Origin: Apoderus coryli
Lineage: Eukaryota; Arthropoda; Insecta; Coleoptera; Attelabidae
Assembly: GCA_911728435.2 (NCBI GenBank)
Contig: OU452212.1
Location: forward strand, 8,624,563 to 8,688,562
Reading direction: 5' to 3'
Length of the DNA stretch: 64,000 bases
How positions within the stretch are numbered: the stretch's first letter is position 1; each line of letters starts with the position of its first letter. The notes beneath the pieces are model-generated. The model had not been told where the DNA came from. It did not search any database and saw only the letters and a program-made list of their open reading frames with translations. Shown piece by piece: positions 15,001 through 27,000 of the stretch. The translations under genes were made by a program, and so were the position numbers.

Positions 15001-18000
15001 TAATCGTCTTATCCAAGAAAAACTGCAGACATGATCATATTTTAAAATCTCTCTGAGCAACAACAGCATTCCAGGCTTCATTCAAGAATGTTTGGAGAGG
15101 ACATTACATCGAAAACGTTCTCATAAATCTTGTGATTGTTGTATTCTTCTGATTTCTTAACTTCTTTCCCAAAGTTGACCCCGAAAGAAAGCAAGCTCTA
15201 CTCTGGTACCAGACGTTTACCGTTAAAGCATTGGAGGACGTTAGAATGTTGGAAAAGCAAAAGGCCATCTGAATGTTAACGGGGATGATCCGTTAGCGTC
15301 TCGCAAATTAACGGTTTTGCAATGGAATCAAGCTGCGACCGCTTTAATTGAGGAGCTGCTCAGTTTGAAGGAATTATGGATAGAAAGACCGACGTCTGAG
15401 CATATGAGAATTGTTCAGCAAAAAAAAATAGTCAATAATGTTCTTAAAGTTACAGTATAGTTTTGAACAATGAAAGATAAATCAAAATGTCTCGATATTT
15501 GGTGGTAAACCTCGTATACTCTTCATGATATTAAACCTTGACAAATCCAATTCCGTAAATTAACATTTTTTAGTTTTAAAACGTATAACTAAACTAGTAA
15601 GTAAAAGCTGTCATTTAGACCTTATATGTCAACGTATTTTTGTGATTTTTTTTTAAATTAAAGGCCATTACGAAAGAAATACAAATAACCATGTATACGA
15701 GTAGTACATACAAATATATACTTCAGTACCAAGTACTTTAAATATAATATAAATTACTTTTCTTGTTAACAATAAATTCAATGCTAACGTATAATATATT
15801 ATTTTACATAAAGGTTGTACCTCTGCCTGTATTTGGTCAAGTAGGATTTCGTGAGAAATAATAACTTTTATTATGTTTGAAATAAAGTTACATATGATAA
15901 TATGCAGACAAGGATTTTGCAGAAACTGTCTTTTTGTTTTGTTTGTCAGATTCCTTAATATTATTAATTCATGGACAACCAGTTCAGGTCACAATCTAAG
16001 GTTTAAACAACTATTTCCTAAAAAAACTTTTGATAAATTGAGACGTATGAGAACAATGAACGATCCTGAAATTGATTGAATATTTTGTTGAGACAGAATA
16101 ATTATTTTACTCTCGATATTATAAGCATTGGATTGCCTTTTCTACATTTTTAAAGATATTAAACGTTTTAAAAACATGGGGTAGTTCATAAGTGACGATA
16201 ATATGATGAGATATTAAAACAAGGATATACGGGGGTGGTTTCATAAATCCGTGGCTTTTAATGGAAGGATCGAGACGAGATAAGGTCAGCATTTGGTATT
16301 TTTATAAAAGGCAACAATTTGTTGAATACAATGGATTCAGTTCAAGTTCATTCAAAGCCTCAAGTGGAACTCCGCAGGGCAGTACGTTGGCTCCTCTTCT
16401 CTTTGCAATATTCGTAAACGATATTGGCTCTGGTTTCAATAGCAATTATTTGTTGTTTGCGGATGATTTAAAATTGTATCGCACTGTTGTTTGTGAGAAC
16501 GATTGCGCACAGCTGCAAACAGATCTGTGTCGGCTCTTCTGAGAGCCGACACAGATGGTGTGATCTAAATAGACTTCCTCTAAATCTGAACAAATCTAAG
16601 TCGGTGACATTTACAAGACGTCAAGATACGTTTTTGCGAAACTACACCATCGATAATTCAAATTTGGAACGCTGCGCTTTAATCAAAGATCTTGGTGTAT
16701 ACTTGGATGGTGATTTATCTTTCAACTACCACATTGAGCAAGTTTCTGCTAATGCTTTGCGAATGTTAGGATTTATTTTTAGACAGACCAGAGAATTCAA
16801 CAACATGTACTGCCTGAAAAGTCTCTATTTCGCCTTTGTTGTGTCTATTTTCGAATTCGCTACAATCATTTGGTCGCCCATCTACCGTGTTTATATACAG
16901 AGATTGGAGAGTATCCAACGTAAGTTTAAAATATTTGTCATTTAAAATTGATGGATATTTTCCTCCTCGTGGGTGGGCCTGTTACTGACAAGGTTCGGGA
17001 TTTCGGCCGTTAGCCGAGAGACGCATCTTCGCGTCTCAGATCTTTCTTTTTAAGTTGATCAACAATATGTTGGATTGTCCTCGGTTGCTTCAGCAGCTAT
17101 GGTTTCGTGTCCCTAGGGTTCACTCTAGAAGCGCTAGTTTATTTTGGGTGCCACAGATTCGTTCTAAATATGAATCTAAAACACCGCTATTTCGGGCTTG
17201 TAAATACAGCAACCGATTAGTTATTAATGAAAACGTTGATTTTTTTAATGTATCGCTTGATTCTTTTAAGAAAAGTTTAGAGACATGTTTGCGGGCTACT
17301 GATTTGGATTTGTTTTGATGAATTATGTTCATGTGTTCATTATTTATTGTTATTATTAATTGTTCTTGTAATCCTCCCAATTTTCTTTCGTTTTGATGCG
17401 TGTATTTCCTTTTATGTATTTTTCTATTTTTCAGTTAGTTTTAAGTTAGTTATAACTTGGGTATTTTTGTATGCTTATGCTAGGCAATTGTTTTTGTTTA
17501 TGTAAGATTTTGTCTTGTTATTGGGTAACCCTGTATAAAACACTAATATTAATAAATTAATTTCAATTAGCAAAGCTATAAACATGTTAAAAGTAAATAA
17601 ATTATGAAAAATTAAATTCAAAATGAAAATTTATGTCTTCTAATAGTGGTAGCAACAATTTATAAAAGGGAAAAATAAATAACATGCCGTTAGCATGTCC
17701 ATATTTGTATAAATCTTAATTGATCTCCATTTAAGGACTGATATTAACACCTTACTTAAATAATAAACACATTGAATGGGATTTTCTTCAGATTTAATAT
17801 ACCAAGAGAAATTATAATTTAGTATAAGTAAATTGAAAGGTGAAATTAGTTGTTAGATACTTAAATAATAAATTAAAATACTTTTAGGTTGCTATGTAGG
17901 TTACTAGTATACCGGGTGTCACATCATTGTGAAAAATCGGCAATCCTCAAAAACGATCGTGATCTACAATTATTTAAAAACCTGTGGCAACATCGATAAT

Positions 18001-21000
18001 ATCTCAAAAACTACAAACACTGTTATTTTCGAATTCCTTACGTAATTATGTCCAACTTTTCTTAATACTCCCCTATAGGTACAGGGTGAATATTCTTTTA
18101 CAGGGCATATTGCCTGGGATCAGTTACGCAGGTCCTAACCTCAAAAAATTGCTCGGAGGTGGTTTGGTACAGCTAGTTGTAAATTCGGCTATTCGTAATA
18201 AATATCAATTAAAATGAGACAAGACTTTTATTGATAATTAAATTTATTTTCATTAAGCACCTTATAGATTTATAATAATTAATAAAATCTACACAATTTT
18301 CAGTGTAATTGTTTATTTTACTCTCCCGCACAGTTGGACCATATTTTATTACAATTATAATACAATATTTTCAAAGAGGGATTTGTGGCGGCATTGATAG
18401 AGCGTTCGCTTTGCATGCGGAAGGTTATGAGTTCGAATCTCAGCTCTGGCAATACTTTTTTTTTTAATTTTTGAATAAAGTAGTTAGTTAGTTACGTTAG
18501 TTTTTTTGGAAATAATGAAAATGACACAATAATAATAATTATTATTATTAAAATTCTGTTTCATAACCCAGGTGATATATTTTTGTTTAATGGTTAGTAA
18601 ATTATTTTTAGCAACAACTAATAGTAGATCAATGACTGTAAAAACAAGTCCTGTCTGTTTTTATAACTTTAAAATGAAACAGCGAACATATTATAAATAA
18701 ATCTTGGACATGTAACATTTCTCTCACACATATGCGGTCGTCTGTGATGATTCATCCATGTTACGGTCCCAAAATGATTTTATCGATGTCCAATTTTTGT
18801 TTTCATATACGTAATTACACATTAAAAATTTAATGAAAATAAATATACAAAGAAAACAAAAATAAAAACCATTTCAAATGACTTATCTATCTACAACATA
18901 TGCGACCTGGGTAGCGAAACAGAATCTGCGTCAAATATCAAGTCCTAGAGACTACTATATCGCAATATTCCATACATTTCTCTAAATTTTATGTGTTTTT
19001 TTAAAATCAAATCCGAAAGTTCTTAAAAAGTCACCTGTTATTATGTTTTGAACTATAGTTTAATTTAAATTTCAAACATAAACAAAAATCCACTAAGCTT
19101 CTAAAAAATGCTAACTTTATCGCGTTTCGCTGCTTCCTTTAAAGTAGCTTAAGACTAAACTATCGGTAAGTTTATTTTTTCAAAGGTTGTGATAGTAGAT
19201 GTCTATGGGGATATTGTATTTGTTTACATGTGAGAGAATCTGAAGGTACATACTTTTTTCTAAAACCTTTGAAGGTGCTGGAAGGACACTAATTGGTCTA
19301 AGATCATTTATAGAAGTTATTGTACTTGTCATGGGGAAAGGATTTATCTAGAAATTGGCCTTCTAAAATGCAAGAATTTATTATATTTGTTATGTAGGGT
19401 AGAATGTGCGGAAAAAACGACAATAAGAAAGTGCTTTTAATTTTAATAATGTCAGAAATAATATATTTTTCATTCCCGAAACTTCTAAGGCTTTTAAACT
19501 GCGTATTTATGTTTCAAATCGCCATTGTATTGTTTCAGATGATGTCAACCACACTTTTGGTCCATTAGATGGCAGCATTTATGCCACTATTGCCAAAAAA
19601 CAGGAGCTGTCTCCTGGTGCTGTTTCCAGCCCATTGACAGTGTCTATGGACAGTGGTATTTCATCTGCAGGTAAAAAATCTAAACATCAAAATGTTCTAC
19701 CTGTAAAAATTCAATAATACTGGAGCTCCGGTAGCTCAGATGAGGGTGGGTCGTGTTGAGTTGACAGATTTTTTCATTTCTCGATATTTCCTAATGAATT
19801 ATCTGTTCACCTTGTAATTAATAATTAAACAATAACAGGCCACCAGCAACCGAACACAAACGCCTCCACCAGCCCCCCACCGACAGGGCAGCCGTCACCG
19901 CTCACCCCCGAGGACCAACACCGCGAGCTCGACGAATTATTGTCGGATATGATGCTGACGGTACAGAGTATACCCGACCTAAAACCGAGTAGTAGTGGCT
20001 CCTCAAGTGCGGACCAGCACGCGAATTTCTCGTTGGACAACGTGCGTTATATCGACGACGAGGTACGACTTTAAAGTTGTTTTTCTTTAGTTACTAGTAA
20101 ACAGGGTGTGTACAAGAAGTATATTTGCTCTTAAAGGTAAGAAAAAATATCTTGTCGTCATCTAATGGTTAGTGGTGTAAAAATTACATTATTTTACGAG
20201 TGTAGGGTTGTTTTTTGGGGAAAAAATTCTCAAAATTAACCCTTTTTCCAAGTGGTTTGTTTTATTTGTTACGCTTAAAAAAACTTTTTTATTTGTAGAT
20301 TTAGAAGAAAAAGTCATTCTTTATAAAAACGTCTGCTTGTGTCATAACTACAATTTCGAATACCAAATTTACGATTACTATACAGGGTATATCAAAAATA
20401 ACATTTTTAATGATTTTGATTTTTTTGTTTTTTTTTAATTTTATGAAAATATTTTAAAAATCGTGATTTATTACACCAATTGTGCAAAAAACACTAATAC
20501 ACTTTTTTCTCAAAGTGGTTAATTTCATAGCTACTATTAAAATAATGAAATTAAAAAAAAAAACAAGGAAATCAAAATCATTAAAAATTTTATTTTTGAT
20601 ATACCCTGTATAGTAATCGTAAATTTCGTATTCGAAATTGTAATTTTGACACAAGCAGACGTTTTTATAAAGAATGACTTTTTCTTCTAAATCTACAAAT
20701 AAAAAAGTTTTTGCTCTTCCAAACTCTATCCGTGGACATACATTGGATACAGTTTGGAAGAGCAAAAACTTTTTTATTTGTAGATTTAGAAGAAAAAGTC
20801 ATTCTTTATAAAAACGTCTGCTTGTGTCAAAACTACAAATTCAAATACCAAATTTACGATTACTATACAGGGTATATCAAAAATAATATTTTTAATGATT
20901 TTGATTTTATTGTTTTTTTAATTTTATTATTTTAAAAATAGCTATGAAATTAACCACTTTAAGAAAACAGTTTATTAGTGTTTTTTGCACAATTGGTGTA

Positions 21001-24000
21001 ACAAATCACGATTTTGAAAATATTTGCTGAGAAAATCATCATCATTGACTGCATTTCTATTTTTGAAATCAGAAAAAAAATTAAATAAAATACAGAGTGG
21101 CCCATTTAAAATAAGTAAAACACATGTTTGGCATTTTTCCAGAAAAAGAGTAAGACTTTGCTAAAACTATACAAGGTGGTTAAAAATATATTTTTTAAGT
21201 TGTTATTGAATAAAGTACAGGGTATGCTAAAGCCAATGCCATATTAGAAGTATCTCGAAAACTCAAGGAAATATATTTCTGACTCTTTGGGTTGGCAGGC
21301 AGCAATTTAAGTATCCATATTAATTATAAGAAACAATTTTCAGGACGAGAAAAACATCCCCTATCACGCCAGACAACAATCGCTACCCTTCAGCTACGGG
21401 GTGGACAACGACATGATCGAACAAACCAAAAATCTCTCAAGCCCCAGTCTGGTACGCAAAGCAACAATCAACAAAACGACTGGAAACACTTTGAGTAAGG
21501 TTCAAGCACAAGTTTATCCTGACTATTCCTACAACAACAATGCCTCGACAAACGGTACTCGCGCGTACTCGTACTCACCGGTGTCGCGACGAAATAACGA
21601 CAATACATTCGACGAGATCGACAGTATATTTACCCCGAGCGCGTTGAGTGCGAAACCGTTAAAACGTGAGTTCCACGAGGAGTACTATAAGGAGGAAGTT
21701 AAACGGTACGATCCGTTGAAACGGAGTTTAACTGAGGGTACGTTACGGCGGAGTCCTGATAAAAGTTATGTGAAAAGCGGGGTTACAAGTCCGTATTCCG
21801 ATACGGAGAGTCTAAGTCCGCCTGGAGCTTTCCGCAACAACACCAAGTCGCCGGAGTTTCATGAAACGTAAGTAAAATTATTTTGACTATTTTTCCACAT
21901 TGGATCCAGCTGCCTGAAAGCTTTGCCAGGTTGTGTTTAGGTTTTGGGGAAACTGATTTTCTAGAGTTCGATCTGGCAACGCTGGGGACGTGACACGTCG
22001 GAGGTAGGCAGGTAAATATCTGATACGCGTCCAGGACAAGTTTCAACACACGAGAGTTGTTGTGCTGTCTGATTTTTTTTGTGAGAAAGTTGAGCTTCAC
22101 AATTCGACACAGTGCAACTGAAACTTGAAAAACTGTTATGGGGACAGTGTTTTGTCGAAAGCCCAGGTTTTTAATAATAATAATAAGCGTATATTTCCTA
22201 CATTTTCAGAACGTAGTGATGCTGATTTGATATTTTTCATTTTTGACCCCTTTTTTACATTTTTTGTGAGCACCTGTGTAAACCAATTTTTCTATGTGAC
22301 ATTTTTTAAGTTACCTATTTCATATTTCATCTATATTTATAGGAAATATGTTTTTTTTTGTAGTTTTTTAACTCCTTTTTACGCTCTTTCCGAACGGTAA
22401 TGTGATCTAATTTTTTAGGTTATACTCTATTAAAACAATGAAAAATTATTCAATATTTCGGATAAGTATAAGAAGTATGATTTTTTTAAATTTTTGAACC
22501 CTTTTTTCAACTCCTTGCCTACGCTCAATGTTTCTCAAAAGTTAATCAGCACCTAAACTGTCCCTAGATTTGTACCAAATTTGGTTAAAATGAAAATATG
22601 TTAGGTGGTTATCCTGGATACAGACCGACAGACACACAGACTGACAGACAGACATGTTTTACTATCTATTTATGTACGAGGCATGTTTTTTTAAGTAAGT
22701 GCCGTTTTGGAATTAAAAAAAGACGTGCAAAGATATCGCAATAATCTTATTTTTACATGAAAGCCTGTACCTTAATCTACTTTTCTACATAATTTCCGTG
22801 AATATGGAGGCACTTGTCATAACGTGGCACCACTTTTTGAATACCCTCCTCATAAAATTCTGCCGCCTGACTTGTTAACCACTGTATCACAAATGTTTTG
22901 ACTTCGTTATCGTCTTGAAGACGCTGACCACCCAGGTGTTTCTTCAAGTGCAGGAACAAATGGTAGTCGCTGGGCGCCAGATCAGGGCTGTATGGAGGAT
23001 GATCTAGAGTTTCCCATTTAAAAGATTTGATGAGATCTTTGGTCCGATTAGCCACATGTGGACGGACATTGTCATGCAGCAAAACGATACCCTTACTCAA
23101 CTTGCCACGTCTTTTGTTCTGGATTGCACGACGCAGATTGTTCAATGTCTCACAATAAGACCCTGCATTGATTGTCTCATTACGAGGCAGAAACTCCACT
23201 AGCAATACTCCTTTTCTGTCCCAAAAAACTGTGCACATGATTTTCCGGGCAGAAATTGTTTGCTTAAACTTCACTCTTTTGGGTGATGATGAATGCCGCC
23301 ATTCCATGGATTGTTGTTTCGATTCTGGTGTGAGGCCTACGTCACACCCATGTTTCGTCACCAGTAACAATTTGATCTAAAAAATCTTCAGCTTCAAGCT
23401 GACTACCGCTCAAGGAAAGTCAATGCACTGCCTAAACGTTGGGTTTTGTGCAAATCCGGCGACATTTTTGGAACCCAACGTGAACACAATTTCCGGTAAT
23501 TCAAGTTCTCGGTCACATTGCGATACAAAACACTACGAGAATATTGAGGAAAGCAGTCGCACATTGATGAAATTGTAAAGCGTCTGTTTTCCCTCACCTT
23601 TTCATCTTCATTAACGACCGAAGGACGCCCACTCCGTTCTTCATCATGCACATTTGTGCGGCCATCTTTAAATGCTCTCACCCATTTCCTGCACTTGAAG
23701 AAACACCTGGGTGGTCAGCGTCTTCAAGACGATAACGAAGTCAAAACATTTGTGATACAGTGGTTAACAAGTCAGGCAGCAGAATTTTATGAGGAGAGTA
23801 TTCAAAAACTGGTGCCACGTTATGACAAGTGCCTCAATATTCACGGAAATTATGTAGAAAAGTAGATTAAGGTACAGGCTTTCATGTAAAAATAAAATTA
23901 TTGCGATATCTTTTCGCGTCTTTTTTTAATTCCAAAACGGTACTTACTTAAAAAACATGCCTCGTATATAAGGTCACCGAAAACACATTTAATCCAACTG

Positions 24001-27000
24001 GAATCTTAAAGAGAAGAAGGATTTTTAAGTATAAGTAAAAAAAATTTGTCCTCAATTTAAAAAATAAATTAGCAAGTGTCATACCATTTTGAAATCCTTA
24101 TAAAATGCGCCAACTTTTAAAGTTACTTGCCAAACTCGCTTAGGAATTTTTTGTTCAGTATGGTCCGCCAAAGCTGGGCTAGGTATTACAAACGAATTTA
24201 AAAAGTAAATATTGTAGTAACAGGAGTTAAAATATCATGACAGGGGTAGATTTTCTTGGTTTATTTTTTTTAAATGCCTATAATTTTCACAATTAAATAA
24301 ATGTCAAACTTATTGTTTAGCGAAATGAATAGGTAATGGCGTATACGTTGAAAATAAAATAATAATAATAATACGTAGGTGTTTCTGATCTTGTAGGTAC
24401 GTCAGTAATTTATCTAATATTATTATACAAATCAGTAGGTTGTTCCAAATTGGCCATGACAATCATATTATTATCGTTATTTTGCTACACATGGCTGTCT
24501 TATGAGATTTGGGATCGTCAAAGTTATTGTTAGCTGACTATATTTTTCGGTTTATTATGTCCTATTTAATTATGATGACACAGTTTATAATAGTTGAATG
24601 GTTTTATCAGAATAATGAGAGCTTGTTGACTTTAATCACAACTAAGGACATAAGGGTGTTTCGCCAGTCCCCATCAAATGCAACTTAATTTTTAAGCCTT
24701 GTGAAACATTATTTTTCAGCTTATTTCTTTGATTAATTTACTGAGCGTTATCCTTAATAAGTTTTGCTAACTCCATCCAACAAATCTTTAATATAAAGTT
24801 TACCCTTTCTACATTTTTCATTAAATTCTGTTTCACCTCGAATTTTAATCAAAACTTTATGCTAATTCTGAGGAAGATAAATAAATCTTCAAAACAGTTA
24901 CAAGATAAATAAGTATGTAGTTTATGAAAAATATACTTTTCAACAGAAAATACATACACAAACCAGTGACCGACTTTGTATATTTAAAACGTTGAAGTGT
25001 TGATGTTTTACAATCCAGATTTCCTAGGAAAACAATTTTGTGTATCCAGTGGCTTGATTTATATTTGTTCTCCTTCGGGATTATATTCTCATTATCGCTA
25101 TTCAGCCAACCTTCCAAACACTTAATATTTTTCCTTTTAAAATCATATGAGACATGTTTCGGGGCTATATACCGTCATCATCAGTGATTAAATCTAATAG
25201 ATAAAGAAGCAACAAAATAAAAATATTTAACAAATTATATTAAGTAACCACAAAAGAGCTGCATCCTGCTGCAAAAATAAGTCTTCAGGGATAATGAGAG
25301 ATGAAAATTGGACCAAAGTAAATGATGTCTCTTTGGTTTTTAAGAACTTAGTTTATATTGGCCACGATCGATTCGTGGGCGGTTATTTTGAACTGATTGG
25401 TTTCCAGTTAATATTAGACTGGAAACAAAATAACACGAACCAAAACAAAGTATGACCTTGAAGTCATGTTGGAATGTTTAAAAAACAGGTGTATGTAGAT
25501 CTTATTTTTTTCTTTGTGTTATTTGTAAATATAAAACGTAATTTACTACGTAAATATACTGCCTACACGCACAATAAGTCGATGTTTACATTTCTATGTT
25601 AATGTCTTTACCAAATCTGTCTCATCTCGATCGTTATAGCATTGAATATCTAATTAAGGCGACTGTATGGCTGAGATTTATTTTTTTTTTGGCGTTACAT
25701 TGAAGTCAGCCTACACCATCGTATAACAATATAATGGACATTGGTCAAATGTTTATCTACAGGTTGTGGTATTTTGACGTTTTCTGACCAAATGGATCGG
25801 TCGTGGAGGACTTATTTCTTGGCCTGCTAGGTCCCCGGAACTCAACCCAACAGACTGTTGGTTTTGGGGTGATCTGAAAAATACCTGCCCAACAGTGAAG
25901 ATGATGTTATGTCCGCTTTAGAACAAATTACAAAAGAAACAATAAGCAGTGTAGAAATCAATTGTAATCGATGTTTGCACGCATGCTTTGAACAAAATGC
26001 TAAGCATTTCGAACACTTGACTTTGTAAATTCAAAGGTGTTTAGTTTATAAATACCTAATTTGATTTGGTTTTCGAAAATTGCTTCATTTTAATATTCAA
26101 AATGGTCATAATTTCATACGGAGACATTTTTCGAATTAAGTGTATTATTTTTGGTGGGGATTTTTTTGGGACACCCTGTATAACAAATAAATAAAGAATT
26201 ATTTATATCTTTGATGATGTCAATCAGGTGCACCTAAAACGCGATGACCCACATAAGCAATCCAATAAATGTCTAATTAAAACAGTAAAAATAACATCGT
26301 TTTGTACCTACATAGAAAGATTAAGAAAATGCCGTCGAACTGGGAAGTATTCCACGATATTGTTGCTGTAGCATTCCATCAAGTTTTATTCTTAATTTGG
26401 TCAAAACTGGTTGTCTCTCATTCTGGAGATGTGTATACACACATATGCGACCTCGAATAACTGAAAAATTGTTTTCATAGGATTGACTTGTACTCCTCGA
26501 TAGTTACACGGTCAACCGGTCAAGAGGATGTACATTTGACGTTTGTTTTGATATTTTCAGATATGCCACAAACGGGAACTTAACATGGCTGCAAAGGCAA
26601 CAGCAAAAGTTGAAGCAGCGTCGCGAAATCCAACTCAGAGAAGAACGGTTACCACATGAATCAAGACTCATGTCCGAACTCAGATCTGTTCAATCCAGGC
26701 ATATGCGACCGACAGCAAGTCACAGGTAATGACCAATTCTTCAATAATCATGCTCATGCATTAGTAATTCTTTTGATTTTTCAGACTGGATGGTTACACC
26801 AGCGATACCACAGCCTTTGCAGACGATGACGAGGACTACACCATCCCCTTGCACATAAATACAATGCGCAATGGTTCTACCTCCACCTACAGTACCTTAA
26901 AATCGAGCTATTCAACAGCTAAACATGAACGACCCTTTATGACAGTTAAACGGGCACATGAAAAATATGCGCAGGTAACATGCTTCCCAATAATCCCCCT

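Noticed and set aside
18378..18451. A functional tRNA-Ala gene
   Set aside because: The acceptor halves do not pair and the D stem has only two pairs; kept as a tRNA-like pseudogene.
20208..20935. Open frames with the shared peptide [20 protein letters not shown] on both strands
   Set aside because: They arise from one repeated non-coding unit read in several copies and orientations. The frames end at random and show no coding constraint.
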